A program made the translations under genes and the position numbers. Of a stretch of 64,000 nucleotides of DNA, positions 16,482 to 27,589 are shown piece after piece. Source of the DNA: Janthinobacterium silvisoli (GTDB lineage Bacteria > Pseudomonadota > Gammaproteobacteria > Burkholderiales > Burkholderiaceae_D); NCBI RefSeq assembly GCF_014200725.1, contig NZ_JACHCL010000002.1, positions 1,240,001 through 1,304,000 on the forward strand. The letters are read 5' to 3'. The notes under the pieces were generated by a model. It was not told the DNA's origin. It saw only the letters and a program-made list of their open reading frames with translations, and did no database searches. Position 1 is the stretch's first letter, and every line of letters starts with the position of its first letter.

Positions 16482-17657
16482 CTACAGGTTCCGGCTCAGC
16501 TGGATGGCCCACTGGTAAGCCTGTAGCAGGCTGCGCCAATAGGTTTCGCCATCGATGCCGGTGCTGGCCAGCAGGGCGGCGGGCGGATGGGTGCCGCTTT
16601 CCACCAGCGCCAGCAAGGCGCCCAGTTCGCCGCTGCGGGCCAGCAGGGCGTCATTCACGCCATGGTCGAGATTCAAGGTTGCAACGATTTCCGCCATGGA
16701 CATGCCCAGCAGCACGTCCAGCAGGGAAAATACACCGGCCATGAAGGCCAGGTCTTGCTGGTCGCGGTCGCCGCCGCGCAAGGCGCACAGCGCTTCCATG
16801 TGCGCCGCGCGCACGGCTGCCAGCGGCAGCAGCGCATGGATCTTGCCATCGTCTTGCTGGCGCGCATACAGCAGCAATTGCAGCCAGCGCTGCAGCTGGC
16901 GCCGGCCCAGCAAGGTGATCGCCTGGTGAAAACTGCTGATCGGCGCCGTGTAGCCGAAGGCCGCCGAATTGACCAGTTTCAGCAAATGGTAGCTGAGCGC
17001 CGGGTCCTGTTTCAGCGGCACTTCCAGTTCATGCACGTCGGCATCGCGGGCCAGCAAGCCCAGCAGCGCCAGCAGCCGGCGGCGCGAGGTGCCTTCGTCG
17101 GCATCGTTTTGCTGGCGGGCGCTGCGCAGCGCGTACCCTCCGGCAAACCAGCTCACGCCCAGCGCCGAAACGGCAGCCAGTTGCTCCTCGTCATCGATGT
17201 TATACGCCAGGTGCGGGCCCGGCAGCGGCAGCAGCTGGTGCAGGCCCGGCAGTTCGCTGGATGCATCCACGCTCAGCGCGCGCGCATCGACGTGGGCGGC
17301 CATGACGGGGCCGGCATCCGGGCCATCGAGCAGGATGCGGTAGCCGGCATCGCGCCATTGCAGGCATTTTTTCTGGATCGGCTTGTCGGCAGCCAGGGCG
17401 GCCGGCAGGCGGAAGATGGTGCGTTGCGGCGTCAGCTGCGCCAGCAGTGCCTCGTCGACGCTGTGGGGGTCGGCCAGCGGAATGATGCAATCGAGGGGCG
17501 CCAGCAAGGCAAACACATCGGCAGCGCCGAAAGCGGCCGTCAGCGGGCCGGTGGCATGTTGCGGCACATGCAGGGTGACTGCCACCCATTCATTATGCGC
17601 ATTAGCAACTGCTTGTAATCCCACCAAAGGAAACAGGTTTGATTCAGACGCTGACAT
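16482..17657 (-). CDS. HDOD-domain signalling protein (YuxH-like)
   Basis: 391 residues from ATG 17657; a TTG at 17684 would extend it by nine residues. The N-terminal about 180 residues resemble the degenerate EAL-like half of YuxH proteins, without EAL catalytic motifs. Residues about 190-390 carry the HDOD core ([20 protein letters not shown], then [16 protein letters not shown]), a metal-less relative of HD phosphohydrolases that works as a protein-protein signalling module. It lies 1 base upstream of the GGDEF-EAL gene, suggesting a shared c-di-GMP or motility circuit. Confidence 0.85.
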   Translation of the reverse strand: MSASESNLFPLVGLQAVANAHNEWVAVTLHVPQHATGPLTAAFGAADVFALLAPLDCIIPLADPHSVDEALLAQLTPQRTIFRLPAALAADKPIQKKCLQWRDAGYRILLDGPDAGPVMAAHVDARALSVDASSELPGLHQLLPLPGPHLAYNIDDEEQLAAVSALGVSWFAGGYALRSARQQNDADEGTSRRRLLALLGLLARDADVHELEVPLKQDPALSYHLLKLVNSAAFGYTAPISSFHQAITLLGRRQLQRWLQLLLYARQQDDGKIHALLPLAAVRAAHMEALCALRGGDRDQQDLAFMAGVFSLLDVLLGMSMAEIVATLNLDHGVNDALLARSGELGALLALVESGTHPPAALLASTGIDGETYWRSLLQAYQWAIQLSRNL

Positions 17658-17862
17658 CGATATCTCAGTGTGGGTAAGGCGCAATGGTCAATAAACTGGC
17701 CATCGTTCACACGCCTGCGCCAGGCAAGCATGCAATTTCGACAGCGAGAATCATTCTATCCGAATCTCACCCCATAGACAGTTTAATATTGGCAACAAAT
17801 GTTCAAAAAAAACATTTCCCAAATCCATGCATTTGCACAATAAAACACTGTTACCCTGGCAC

Positions 17863-18498
17863 TTAAGCTACGCCACCATCAAATTGCGCGTGTTCCACCG
17901 CATATTTGATCAGCTCCGCCTGGCCTTCGATGCCCAGCTTGCGCTTGATGTTGAGGCGGTGCGTTTCCACCGTGCGCACGCTCAGGTCCAGCACGCGGGC
18001 GATCTGCTTGTTAGACTGGCCGGCCGCGATATGCTGCAACACTTGCTGCTCGCGCGTGGTCAGGAAGGAATCGTGCACTTGCGGCCGCGACAATTGCCGC
18101 GCCAGCCCCGCACTGTAATAGATGCCGCCCGACATCACGGTTTCGATGGCGAACACAATATCTTTCCCCGGCGCATCCTTGAGCACATAACCGCGCGCGC
18201 CTGCCTGCAATGCTTGCGAGACATATTCCAGCTTGTCGTGCATGGACAAAATCAGCACCGCAATCTGCGGGAAAGCCTGCTTGAACAGCGCTGTCGCTTC
18301 GATGCCATTCGTGCCGCGCATATTAATATCCATCAGCACCAGGTCGATGGCGTGCGTGCGCGCCTGCGCCAGTGCTTCGTCGGCCCCGCCCGCCTCGGCC
18401 ACCACGTCGAAATGGGGCACCGCTTCTAACCGCGCGCGCAAGCCGTCGCGCACCAGCGGATGATCGTCCACCAGCAATATGCGTATGCTTTCAGTCAT
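17863..18498 (-). CDS. NarL/FixJ-family response regulator
   Basis: 211 residues. The receiver domain (1-120) has the acidic pair DD in LLVDDHPLVRDGL, the phospho-acceptor D in VLMDINMRG and the lysine in YVLKDAP. The C-terminal LuxR-type helix-turn-helix (about 145-205) reads LTTREQQVLQHIAAGQSNKQ then SVRTVETHRLNIKRKLG. It follows the Cache-domain kinase gene with a 22-bp gap, forming a two-component pair. The neighbouring divergent cstA-ybdD operon is its probable target. Confidence 0.93.
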   Translation of the reverse strand: MTESIRILLVDDHPLVRDGLRARLEAVPHFDVVAEAGGADEALAQARTHAIDLVLMDINMRGTNGIEATALFKQAFPQIAVLILSMHDKLEYVSQALQAGARGYVLKDAPGKDIVFAIETVMSGGIYYSAGLARQLSRPQVHDSFLTTREQQVLQHIAAGQSNKQIARVLDLSVRTVETHRLNIKRKLGIEGQAELIKYAVEHAQFDGGVA

Positions 18499-18520
18499 GA
18501 TTTTTCTTTAGTATTTGTTT

Positions 18521-19954
18521 TTATTGTTGAAGATCCAGCCGCGCCAGCACCACAGTGCCAGCCGGCGTGGAAGCGATATGCAGGCTGCCGCCGATGGCTT
18601 CCATGCGTTCCGTCATGTTGCGCAAGCCGATGCCGCGCTGCGGATGCAGAGCGATGCCGTCGAAATCGAAGCCGCCACCATTATCGGCGATGCGCAGCTC
18701 CACCGCACCCGAGACGCCCTCGCTGCCATGCAGGCTGACTTCGATGCGGCTGGCGCTGGCGTGGCGCTCGCTATTGGTCAGCGCTTCCTGGGCGATACGG
18801 AACAGCACGGTATTGACCATGTCGGGCAAGCCTTCGCCGGCGTTGGGCGGGCTGGCTGCAAAGCTGGCTTGGGCGCTACTGCTGTCATTGAATTCCTGCA
18901 CCAGATGGTCGAGCGCGGCGGCCAGGCCCAGGTCGTCGAGGATGGCCGGGCGCAGATTGTGGGAGATACGCCGCACTTCGCCCAGTACCTTGTTCAATTG
19001 CTCGGCAGCCCGCTCGAAGGTGGCGGGCGCCTTGGCTTGCTGTTCGGCATTGCCGCATAAACGCGCGATGCCCGCCTCGATCTGCAGCTTGATCGATACC
19101 AGCCACTGGCTGATGCCGTCATGCAAGTCGCGCGACAACCGCGCCCGCTCCTCTTCCTGCGACTCGACCACGCGCTGGGCCAGCACTTTCAGCTTGGCAT
19201 CGGCCACCCGCAATTCGCTGATATTGAGCACCAGTCCGGAACCGGCCACCAGCAGGGAGCCGAGGATGGCGATGGCGGCGATCCACAGCATGGTCGAGCG
19301 GATATTGCCTGACTGCTGGGCGTCGACCTTGTCCAGCGCCTGGTCCACATCGTCCATATAAATGCCGGTGCCCATCATCCAGCCCCATTCCGGCATCAGG
19401 ATCACATACCCGAGCTTGGGCGCCGATTTATTGGTCGATGGCTTGATCCAGTTATAGCGCTCGAAGCCGCCGCCATTTTTGGCCCGCTGCATCAAGCGCT
19501 GGATGGTCAGGTTGCCATTCGCATCGCGCAAGTCCCACAGGTTTTGCCCCACCAGTTCGGGCTGGCGCGGATGCATCAGGGAATTACCCTGCAAATCATA
19601 GATAAAGAAATAACCGTCGTCGCCATAACTGAGTGCACCCAGTATGCGCTTGGCCTCTTCTTTCGCGGCGGCATCCTTGCGGCCCGACTGGTAGAGATAG
19701 GCGATGGAATGGCTGGCCAGGGTCACATAGTGCTTGAGCTCAGCTTCCTTGCTGGCCAAATACGCCTGCCCGATAGTGGCGCGCTGTTGTTCCGCCAGGG
19801 TGATGGCCTGGTGCCGCACGGCATAGGCGATCGCGCACATGGCCAGTATCAGCGGCGTAATAGCCAGGAAGATGACTTTCTGTCTGAGTTTCATGGCTGC
19901 GCTGCGATCGCGAAAGAATGCAAGAAGGGGCGGAAGGTCTGCTGTAGCCGCCAT
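18521..19954 (-). CDS. Cache-domain sensor histidine kinase (HisKA_3)
   Basis: 477 residues from ATG 19954, or 457 from ATG 19894 (MKLRQKVIF); neither has a strong ribosome site, and the second start places the first membrane helix at the N-terminus. There are two transmembrane segments (IFLAITPLILAMCAIAYAV and LWIAAIAILGSLLVAGSGL) flanking a periplasmic single Cache domain (GDDGYFFIYDLQGNSLMHP, MPEWGWMMGTGIYMDDV). The kinase has the HisKA_3 H-box SRDLHDGISQWL and a HATPase with DNGGGFD and RGIGLRNM. Cache domains of this type bind small organic acids. Divergent linkage to a CstA-type pyruvate/peptide transporter suggests it senses that substrate. Confidence 0.92.
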   Translation of the reverse strand: MAATADLPPLLAFFRDRSAAMKLRQKVIFLAITPLILAMCAIAYAVRHQAITLAEQQRATIGQAYLASKEAELKHYVTLASHSIAYLYQSGRKDAAAKEEAKRILGALSYGDDGYFFIYDLQGNSLMHPRQPELVGQNLWDLRDANGNLTIQRLMQRAKNGGGFERYNWIKPSTNKSAPKLGYVILMPEWGWMMGTGIYMDDVDQALDKVDAQQSGNIRSTMLWIAAIAILGSLLVAGSGLVLNISELRVADAKLKVLAQRVVESQEEERARLSRDLHDGISQWLVSIKLQIEAGIARLCGNAEQQAKAPATFERAAEQLNKVLGEVRRISHNLRPAILDDLGLAAALDHLVQEFNDSSSAQASFAASPPNAGEGLPDMVNTVLFRIAQEALTNSERHASASRIEVSLHGSEGVSGAVELRIADNGGGFDFDGIALHPQRGIGLRNMTERMEAIGGSLHIASTPAGTVVLARLDLQQ

Positions 19955-20155
19955 TTTACGTGGCGGTGTAATAAATGATCTGCGTAGTAATACTTAGCGT
20001 TACTGCGTAGTGATGCGCTTGTGATCATTATACGGTTCGTGAATACTCACCATAAGCTGCGCGCACGCCATGGCACACGTTGGCAACATCCTGGGCAAGA
20101 TCAATAACAGTACCCGGAATCGCGACGCAGTACCCGTCAAATCTTTGGAGGAAGC

Positions 20156-22216
20156 ATGAACCGCATATTGAAACAGCTCGGTTGGGCAGCGCTTGCGCTG
20201 GCCGGCGCCGGCTCACTGGGCGTGGTCGCCCTGCAGCGCGGCGAACCGATCAGCGCCATCTGGATCGTCATCGCCGCCGTCTGCGTCTACCTGATCGCCT
20301 ACCGCTTCTACAGCCTGTTCATCGCCGACAAGGTGCTGAGCCTCAATCCCAACCGCATGACACCGGCCTACAAGCACAACGACGGCCTCGATCACGTGCC
20401 GACCAATAAATATGTGCTGTTCGGCCACCATTTCGCCGCGATTGCCGGCGCCGGCCCGCTGGTCGGCCCGGTGCTGGCTGCACAGATGGGCTATCTGCCC
20501 GGCATGCTGTGGATTTTGGCCGGCGTGGTATTTGCCGGCGCCGTGCAGGATTTTATCGTGCTATTCATTTCCATGCGCCGCGACGGCCGCTCGCTGGGCG
20601 ACCTGATCAAGGCTGAACTGGGCGAGATTCCCGGCATGATCGCCCTCTTGGGCTGCTTCATGATCATGGTCATCATCCTGGCCGTACTGGCCCTGATCGT
20701 CGTCAAGGCGCTGACCGGCTCGCCATGGGGCAGCTTCACCGTGATGGCGACGATTCCTATCGCGCTGTTCATGGGCGTGTACTCGCGCTATATCCGCGTG
20801 GGCCGCATCGGTGAAATTTCCATCATCGGCTTCGTGCTGCTGATGCTGGCCATTATCGGCGGCCAATACGTGCAGGAATCCGCTGTGCTGGGCCCGATGT
20901 TCACCTTTACCGGCACCGAACTGACCTGGATGCTGATCGGCTACGGCTTCATCGCTTCCGTACTGCCCGTGTGGCTGCTGCTGGCGCCGCGCGACTACCT
21001 GTCCACTTTCCTGAAGATCGGCACCATCCTGGGCCTGGCCATCGGCATCATCGTCGTCGCGCCTTACCTGAAAATGCCGGCCATGACCAAGTTCATCGAT
21101 GGCTCCGGCCCCGTCTGGTCGGGCAATCTGTTCCCCTTCCTGTTCATTACGATTGCCTGCGGCGCCGTGTCCGGTTTCCACGCGCTGATTGCCTCGGGCA
21201 CCACGCCGAAGATGATCGAAAACGAAAGCCACGCCCGCTTCATCGGCTATGGCGCGATGCTGATGGAATCGTTCGTCGCCATCATGGCCCTGGTGGCCGC
21301 CTCGACCATCGAGCCTGGCATCTATTTCGCCATGAACAGCCCGGCCGCCCTGATCGGCAGCACGGCCGACTCGGCCGCCCATGTGATTTCGCAATGGGGC
21401 TTTTATGTCACGCCAGAAATGCTGACGCAAACGGCCAAGGACGTGGGCGAACACAGTATCATTTCGCGCGCCGGCGGTGCACCGACCCTGGCCGTGGGCA
21501 TGGCCCACATCCTGTCGGGCGTGATGGGCGGCAAGGCCATGATGGCCTTCTGGTACCACTTCGCCATCCTGTTCGAAGCGCTGTTCATCCTGACGGCGGT
21601 CGATGCCGGCACGCGTGCCGGCCGCTTCATGCTGCAAGACTTGCTGGGCAGCTTCGTCCCGAAATTGAAACAGACGGAAAACGTGTATGCCAACTTGCTG
21701 GCGACGGGCTTGTGCGTGGCGGCCTGGGGCTATTTCCTGTACCAGGGCGTGGTCGATCCATTGGGCGGCATCAATACCCTGTGGCCGCTGTTCGGTATCG
21801 CCAACCAGATGCTGGCCGCCATCGCGCTGATCCTCGGCACCTGCGTGCTGTTCAAGATGAAACGTGGCCAGTACGCCTGGGTCACCATCGTGCCGACCAT
21901 CTGGCTGCTGCTGTGCACCCTGACGGCGGGCTGGCAAAAGATTTTCGACGCCAACCCGCGCGTGGGCTTCCTGGCGCATGCCCAGAAATATTCGGCGGCG
22001 CTCAATGAAGGCACTTTGCTGGCGCCCGCCAAGTCGGTGGCGCAGATGCAGCAAATCATCTTCAACGATTACCTGGACGCCGGCCTGGCCGCCTTCTTCG
22101 TGATCGTGGTCGTCAGCGTGCTGGTGTTTGGCATCCGCACCATCCTCAAGGCGCGCGCCGACAACCAGCCGAGCACGCAAGAATCGCCGTTCCAGGCCAT
22201 GCCAGTGGTGCAATAA
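20156..22216 (+). CDS. cstA: CstA-family carbon starvation protein / pyruvate transporter
   Basis: 686 residues, polytopic inner-membrane protein with about 16-18 hydrophobic helices. Family landmarks are clear: HFAAIAGAGPLVGPVLAAQ, GAVQDFIVLF, FHALIASGTTPKMI, and MMAFWYHFAILFEALFILT then AVDAGTRAGRF near the C-terminal third. CstA and BtsT/YjiY relatives import pyruvate (CstA was first described as a peptide transporter) under nutrient limitation. ATG 20156 follows GGAGGAAGC. The stop codon overlaps the start of the DUF466 gene. The Cache kinase/regulator pair is divergent with a 200-bp shared promoter region. Confidence 0.96.
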   Translation: MNRILKQLGWAALALAGAGSLGVVALQRGEPISAIWIVIAAVCVYLIAYRFYSLFIADKVLSLNPNRMTPAYKHNDGLDHVPTNKYVLFGHHFAAIAGAGPLVGPVLAAQMGYLPGMLWILAGVVFAGAVQDFIVLFISMRRDGRSLGDLIKAELGEIPGMIALLGCFMIMVIILAVLALIVVKALTGSPWGSFTVMATIPIALFMGVYSRYIRVGRIGEISIIGFVLLMLAIIGGQYVQESAVLGPMFTFTGTELTWMLIGYGFIASVLPVWLLLAPRDYLSTFLKIGTILGLAIGIIVVAPYLKMPAMTKFIDGSGPVWSGNLFPFLFITIACGAVSGFHALIASGTTPKMIENESHARFIGYGAMLMESFVAIMALVAASTIEPGIYFAMNSPAALIGSTADSAAHVISQWGFYVTPEMLTQTAKDVGEHSIISRAGGAPTLAVGMAHILSGVMGGKAMMAFWYHFAILFEALFILTAVDAGTRAGRFMLQDLLGSFVPKLKQTENVYANLLATGLCVAAWGYFLYQGVVDPLGGINTLWPLFGIANQMLAAIALILGTCVLFKMKRGQYAWVTIVPTIWLLLCTLTAGWQKIFDANPRVGFLAHAQKYSAALNEGTLLAPAKSVAQMQQIIFNDYLDAGLAAFFVIVVVSVLVFGIRTILKARADNQPSTQESPFQAMPVVQ

Positions 22217-22416
22217 TGTTTGACGAAATCGTCAAGGCAGGACGTTATCTCGGGCAAAGCATGCGGCTGATGTGCGGCCTGCCCGAGTACGACACCTACG
22301 TGGCCCACCGGGAAGTGACGCACCCCGGCGAGCCGATGATGACGTATGAAGAGTTTTTCCGCGAACGCCAGGAAGCCCGCTACGGCGGCGCCGGCAAGCG
22401 CGGCGGCTGTTGCTAA
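22216..22416 (+). CDS. ybdD: YbdD/YjiX (DUF466) small protein
   Basis: 66 residues with the family pattern GRYLGQSMRLMCGLPEYDTY, HPGEPMMTYEEFFRERQEAR and a cysteine-ending GGCC tail. It overlaps the cstA stop by one base (TAATG). Members accompany CstA/BtsT transporters almost everywhere and are needed for transport in enteric bacteria, probably as a cytoplasmic accessory. Confidence 0.95.
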   Translation: MFDEIVKAGRYLGQSMRLMCGLPEYDTYVAHREVTHPGEPMMTYEEFFRERQEARYGGAGKRGGCC

Positions 22417-22433
22417 GACACGCCGCTAAAAAC

Positions 22434-22462
22434 TGGGGTCTGACCCGCCGGGTCAGCCCCCA
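22434..22462. repeat. REP-like palindrome after cstA-ybdD
   Basis: Imperfect palindrome TGGGGTCTGACCC-GCC-GGGTCAGCCCCCA, forming a strong stem without a T run. It resembles the GGGTCTGACCC class of repetitive extragenic palindromes; it may protect the upstream mRNA. Only one copy is seen in this window. Confidence 0.6.
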
Positions 22463-22589
22463 TTTAGTTCCCCTCCCCTTTCCTGCCTTAGACCCATATC
22501 AACATCATGGTGTTTCTTCACGCTTATATTTTTCCAATAGGAATTAATTAAAAAACAGCAATCCGTCTAACCGGAGCATCGCCAGATCC

Positions 22590-25424
22590 ATGTTCAATTT
22601 CCACCGCTCCAGCATCAGCCAGAAACTGACCATGATTTCGGTGCTGTCTTCAGGCTGCGCCTTGTTGCTGGTGTTCGTGGCCTTTGTCGCCACTTCGGTG
22701 ATCACCCATAAGAATGACGAAAGCCGCCAATTGCTGGCGCTCGCTGGCGTGATCTCGGCGGCCAGCGTGGCGCCCATGCAGGCTGGCAAGCCTGCCCAGG
22801 CCGAACAGGTGCTCGCTGCCCTGCAGGTGCGCGAAGAAGTCGCCCAGGCGGCGCTGTTCGACCGCGGCGGACGCCTGTTCGCCCTGTACCGCTCCGCCAC
22901 CCAGCCGCCGGAACGTCCGACGCCGGAAGACATGGATCCGGCCTTGCTGGCCGACATGGCGCAAGAACCGGTCACGCAGGGGGCGGGCGGCGCCCTGACG
23001 CCATCGATGCGCCTGTATCTCCCTGTGTTCGACGGCCCCACCATCATCGGCGCCGTGATGATCGAGGCGGACCTGAACCACATGTGGCGCGATATCGCGC
23101 GCCACCTGGGCTCCATCAGCGGCGCCACCCTGCTGTCCTTTCTGGTGGCCGTGTTCCTGGCCGGGCGTTTCAAGGGCGTGATTGCGGAACCGATTACCAA
23201 GCTGATCAATACCGCCAAAAAAGTCTCCAGCAGCCAGACCTACAGCCACCGCATCACCCACCATCGCAGCGACGAGCTCGGCGTGCTGATCGACAGTTTC
23301 AATGACATGCTGGCGCAGATCGATGGCCGTGACGCGACCCTGGCCAATTACCGCGACCAGCTGGAACGGCAAGTGAGTGTACGGACGGAACAGCTGGAAA
23401 AGGCCAAGGATGCGGCCGAGGCGGCCAGCCAGGCGAAAAGCGCCTTTCTCGCCACCATGAGCCATGAAATCCGCACGCCCATGAATGGCGTGCTGGGCAT
23501 GACTGAATTGCTGCTGGCCAGCAATCTGACGCCGCAGCAGCGCCATTACACCAGCATGGTGCAGCGTTCGGGACAGAATTTGCTGGTGATCATCAACGAT
23601 ATCCTCGATTTTTCCAAGATCGAGGCGGGTAAGCTCAGCGTCGAATACATCCGCTTCAATTTCCGCGAATTGCTCGACGACATAGAACACGTGTTTGCGC
23701 CACAGGCCGAGGCGAAAGATATCTGCCTGGAATTCGATATCGCCAACGATATTCCGATCGCCATCTGCGGCGACCCGAACCGCTTGCGCCAGATCATCGT
23801 CAATCTGCTGGGCAACGCCATCAAGTTCACGGAAACGGGCAAGGTAACGGTGAAGGTGACCGTGTGCCGCGAAGACGGCCCCAGCGTGGGCTTGCGCTTC
23901 GAAGTGCAGGATACGGGCATCGGCGTGTCCAGCGACGCGCAGACGCGCATCTTCGAGTCGTTTTCGCAGGCAGACGGTTCGACCACGCGCAAGCACGGCG
24001 GCACCGGCCTGGGCTTGACGATTTCCAAGCAGCTGGTCGAACTGATGGGTGGGAAAATCGGCGTTGACAATGCTTTAACGCAAGGCTCCATCTTCTGGTT
24101 CACAGTAAATTTCGATAAGCGGAGAGTCGACAGCGACGACCCGTCTTTCAATCTGAAAACCACGCGAGGGCTACGCGCCTTGATTGTCGACCATACACCC
24201 GCCACCCGCGCCGAACTGGAGCGGCAGCTGGCCAGCTGGCACATCGTCAGCGACAGTGCCGTCTCGGCCAGCGACTGCCTGGGCAAGCTGCGCGCCGCCG
24301 CGCTGGCTGGCGCGCCGTATTCGGTGGCCCTGCTCGACATGGACTTGCCGCGCACCAGCGGCCTGGCTTTGTCCGCCACCATCAAGAGCGATCCGCTGCT
24401 GGCCGACCTCAAGCTGCTATTGCTGAGCACCGAGCAGGCTGCGGCCGATCCGGTGCAGCGGCGTGAAGCGGGCGTAGCCTACCAGCTGATCAAGCCTGCC
24501 CGCGATTGCGATCTGTTCGATTGCATCGTCACGCCGCAGCGCGCCAGCGAAACCTTGCGCCCCCATCCATCGCACTTGCCACATGCGCCGCGCCAGGTGG
24601 CCAGGCGCCAGCGACGCCGCGTGCTGCTGGCTGAAGACAATCCCGTCAACGTGGAAGTGGCGCGCGCCATGCTCGACAGCCTGGGCCTGGACGTGGTCTG
24701 CGCCCACAATGGCGAGGAAGCGCTGCACGCGGCCCAGGCCGAGGATTTCGACCTGGTGCTGATGGATTGCCAGATGCCCGTGATGGATGGCTTCGCCGCT
24801 ACCACGGAAATCCGCCGCCACGAGCAGCAATGCGGCCATGCACGCGTGCTGCCCATCGTCGCCATTACAGCCAACGCCTTGCAGGGCGACCGCGAATCGT
24901 GCCTGGCGGCCGGCATGGATGACTACCTGAGCAAACCGTTCACGCAGCAGGAACTGGGCCATACGATTTCCCGCTGGATCACCCTGCCGCGCGCAGCCAC
25001 CGTGCACCACTCGGAAACGGCGGAACACCTGCCGGCGCCCAGCGTACCAACCGTAACCACCGTGGCAGCGGCCCAACTGAACCGGCTCGCGCTGGACAAT
25101 ATCCGCGCACTGTCGAGCACCGATGGCGACGCGCTGCTCGAGCGCGTGATCCTGGCCTTCGAGGGCGATACGCCACGCCAGTTGCAAACCATGCGCGCCG
25201 CCATCGCCGCGCCCAATCCAGAAGCCATCCGCAAGGCCGCGCACAGCCTGAAATCGAGCAGCGCCAATGTGGGGGCCGATGCGTTGGCGCAACTATGCAA
25301 GGAGATGGAAAAACTGGGCCGCGCCGGCAGCACGCAAGGCGCGGCCGGCATGCTGCAAGACATGGAACAGGAATTCCTTGCGGTGTGCGAATCGCTGAGC
25401 GCCATACTGGTAAAGGAACACTGA
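22590..25424 (+). CDS. BarA-like hybrid sensor kinase (HAMP-HisKA-HATPase-REC-REC-Hpt)
   Basis: 944 residues. Membrane helices at about 14-36 and 170-190 enclose a periplasmic CHASE8-like sensor. A HAMP linker ([11 protein letters not shown]...) follows, then HisKA with [15 protein letters not shown] (about 290), HATPase with the N box [14 protein letters not shown] and [14 protein letters not shown], a first receiver (about 530-640), a second receiver (about 680-800; [29 protein letters not shown]) and a C-terminal Hpt (about 860-944; [15 protein letters not shown]). The first receiver has VDH instead of the acidic pair, so it is probably not phosphorylated. The next gene begins one base later. 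Confidence 0.94.
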   Translation: MFNFHRSSISQKLTMISVLSSGCALLLVFVAFVATSVITHKNDESRQLLALAGVISAASVAPMQAGKPAQAEQVLAALQVREEVAQAALFDRGGRLFALYRSATQPPERPTPEDMDPALLADMAQEPVTQGAGGALTPSMRLYLPVFDGPTIIGAVMIEADLNHMWRDIARHLGSISGATLLSFLVAVFLAGRFKGVIAEPITKLINTAKKVSSSQTYSHRITHHRSDELGVLIDSFNDMLAQIDGRDATLANYRDQLERQVSVRTEQLEKAKDAAEAASQAKSAFLATMSHEIRTPMNGVLGMTELLLASNLTPQQRHYTSMVQRSGQNLLVIINDILDFSKIEAGKLSVEYIRFNFRELLDDIEHVFAPQAEAKDICLEFDIANDIPIAICGDPNRLRQIIVNLLGNAIKFTETGKVTVKVTVCREDGPSVGLRFEVQDTGIGVSSDAQTRIFESFSQADGSTTRKHGGTGLGLTISKQLVELMGGKIGVDNALTQGSIFWFTVNFDKRRVDSDDPSFNLKTTRGLRALIVDHTPATRAELERQLASWHIVSDSAVSASDCLGKLRAAALAGAPYSVALLDMDLPRTSGLALSATIKSDPLLADLKLLLLSTEQAAADPVQRREAGVAYQLIKPARDCDLFDCIVTPQRASETLRPHPSHLPHAPRQVARRQRRRVLLAEDNPVNVEVARAMLDSLGLDVVCAHNGEEALHAAQAEDFDLVLMDCQMPVMDGFAATTEIRRHEQQCGHARVLPIVAITANALQGDRESCLAAGMDDYLSKPFTQQELGHTISRWITLPRAATVHHSETAEHLPAPSVPTVTTVAAAQLNRLALDNIRALSSTDGDALLERVILAFEGDTPRQLQTMRAAIAAPNPEAIRKAAHSLKSSSANVGADALAQLCKEMEKLGRAGSTQGAAGMLQDMEQEFLAVCESLSAILVKEH

Positions 25425-25425
25425 C

Positions 25426-27585
25426 ATGACAGCGCCCTCCTCTTCCAAGCGCGGCCTGGTGCTGGTGGCCGACGACGATCCCGTGATGCGGCTGCTGATG
25501 CGGCAAATGCTGACGCAGGTGGGCCTGGACGTGATCGAAGCGGAAGATGGCGTGCAGGCGCTGGCTTGCTACAAGCACAGCGGGCCGGACCTGGTCATGC
25601 TCGACGTCGACATGCCGGCCCTGGACGGCTTTGCCGTGTGCCGTGAAATCCGCCGCCAGGAATCGCATGCCAGTGGCAGCGTGCCCATTATCATGGTTAC
25701 CGGGGGCGATGAACTGGCATCCGTCACGCGCGCCTACGAAGTGGGCGCCACCGATTTCATTTCCAAGCCGATCAACTGGCCGATACTGGGCCACCGCGTA
25801 CTGTACGTGCTGCGCGCCAGCGACGCCATCGCCCGCCTGCGCATTGCCGACGCGCACAACCGCGCCGTGCTGGCGGCCATTCCCGACACCTTTTTCCGCC
25901 TGAACCGCGACGGCTTTTATCTCGACTACGAACAGGGGCCTGACGCCAGCGCCGACTTTTCGATCGACAATTGCGTAGGCTCGCATATCAGCGAAGTGCT
26001 GCCGCCCGACATCGCTGCACGCCTGCTCGAGCAGATGCGCGCCGTGCTATCCACGCAGCACATCGCCTCGATCGACTACACGCTCACCCACGAAGACACC
26101 ACGCGCCACTTCGAGGCGCGCCTGGTCAGCACGGGTCCCGATGAAGTGCTGGGCCTGGTGCGCGATATCAGCGAACGCAAACGCACCGAGGAACAGATAC
26201 GCCGCCTGGCCTATTGCGACAGCCTGACGGGCATCCCGAACCGCCAGGCATTCCTGGAAACGCTGGAACGCGAACTGGCCCACTCGCGCGAACACGGCAA
26301 GAAATTTGCCGTGCTGTTCATGGACCTTGACGCCTTCAAGCGCGTCAACGATACCCTGGGCCATGACGTGGGCGACCATTTGCTGAAAATGGTGTCGGAG
26401 CGGCTGCGCGATACCGTGCGCCCGAGCGACGTGGTGCTGCGCGCCGAGCATGCGCTCGGCACCACCCAGACGGCCAGCAACCTGGCGCGCCTGGGCGGCG
26501 ATGAATTCACCATCTTGATCCCTGACCTGGAACGGGTGGAAGACGCGCTCAATGTGGCGCACCGGGTCAAGGAAGCCATGCGCCGCCCGTTCATGATCGA
26601 GTCGCACGAGATTTTCGTCACCGCCAGCATCGGCATTTCGCTGTACCCGGAAGATGGCGAGGACTGCAACTCGCTGCTGAAATACGCGGACACGGCCATG
26701 TACCACGCCAAGAACTGCGGCAAGAATAACGCCAAGCTGTACAGCTCATCGTTGACGATGGAAATCATGAGCCACGTCAAGATGGAAGTGGGTTTGCGCA
26801 AGGCCTTGCAAAACAATGAACTGTATTTGCTGTACCAGCCGCAAATCGACGTGCCCAGCACGCAGATCGTGGGCGTGGAAGCGCTGGTGCGCTGGCGCCA
26901 TCCGGAGCGGGGCATTATTTCCCCCACTGAATTCATTCCGCTGGCCGAGGAAACGGGCCTGATCGTGCCCATCGGCGAATGGGTGCTGCGCACGGCCTGC
27001 AACCAGGCCAAGGCCTGGCAAAGCGAAGGCGGACGCGCCATCCGCATGGCCGTCAATCTGTCGGCCAAGCAATTCAAGGATGAAAACCTGACGCAGATCG
27101 TGCTGTCGGTGCTGGCCGATACGGGCCTGGACGCGCGCCTGCTGGAACTGGAATTGACAGAAGGCACCTTGATGGACGATGCGCGCGCCACCATGGTGAC
27201 CCTGGAGCAATTGCGCAGCATCGGCGTCTACCTGTCCATCGACGATTTCGGCACGGGATACTCATCGATGAACTATTTAAAACGTTTTGATGTGCGTGCC
27301 TTAAAAATCGACCGCAGTTTTATCGCCGGCTTGCCGCAAGATGCAGAAAACGCCGCCATCACGCGCGCCATCATCGCCATGGCGCATGGCTTGAAGATGG
27401 TGGTGGTAGCAGAAGGCGTGGAAACGGCAGAGCAGCTGCTGATGCTGGAAGAATATGGCTGCGACATGGCACAGGGATATTTCCTGGGCCGCCCCTCATC
27501 GCATGATGCGATTACGGCGATGCTGGCGCGGCAGGCACAGGCCATTCCGGCGCCGGTACTGCGGCGGCGGCCGGGGCTTGGCTGA
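25426..27585 (+). CDS. Response regulator with PAS-like, GGDEF and EAL domains
   Basis: 719 residues starting one base after the hybrid-kinase stop, so the pair is co-translated and probably forms one phosphorelay. Receiver (about 10-130; [32 protein letters not shown]), PAS-like linker (about 140-260), GGDEF (about 270-440; RLGGDEF) and EAL (about 460-705; [35 protein letters not shown]). The RxxD inhibitory site (RPSD) is present but separated from GGDEF by an extra segment of about 16 residues ([16 protein letters not shown]). Output is c-di-GMP turnover controlled by phosphorylation. Confidence 0.94.
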   Translation: MTAPSSSKRGLVLVADDDPVMRLLMRQMLTQVGLDVIEAEDGVQALACYKHSGPDLVMLDVDMPALDGFAVCREIRRQESHASGSVPIIMVTGGDELASVTRAYEVGATDFISKPINWPILGHRVLYVLRASDAIARLRIADAHNRAVLAAIPDTFFRLNRDGFYLDYEQGPDASADFSIDNCVGSHISEVLPPDIAARLLEQMRAVLSTQHIASIDYTLTHEDTTRHFEARLVSTGPDEVLGLVRDISERKRTEEQIRRLAYCDSLTGIPNRQAFLETLERELAHSREHGKKFAVLFMDLDAFKRVNDTLGHDVGDHLLKMVSERLRDTVRPSDVVLRAEHALGTTQTASNLARLGGDEFTILIPDLERVEDALNVAHRVKEAMRRPFMIESHEIFVTASIGISLYPEDGEDCNSLLKYADTAMYHAKNCGKNNAKLYSSSLTMEIMSHVKMEVGLRKALQNNELYLLYQPQIDVPSTQIVGVEALVRWRHPERGIISPTEFIPLAEETGLIVPIGEWVLRTACNQAKAWQSEGGRAIRMAVNLSAKQFKDENLTQIVLSVLADTGLDARLLELELTEGTLMDDARATMVTLEQLRSIGVYLSIDDFGTGYSSMNYLKRFDVRALKIDRSFIAGLPQDAENAAITRAIIAMAHGLKMVVVAEGVETAEQLLMLEEYGCDMAQGYFLGRPSSHDAITAMLARQAQAIPAPVLRRRPGLG

Positions 27586-27589
27586 CAGG

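Noticed and set aside
20561-22213. 550-residue minus-strand frame antisense to cstA
   Set aside because: His/Gln/Arg-rich shadow of a GC-rich membrane protein gene; no ribosome site or family pattern. The same holds for 14573-15937, 16587-17618, 22650-23996 and 54543-56429.
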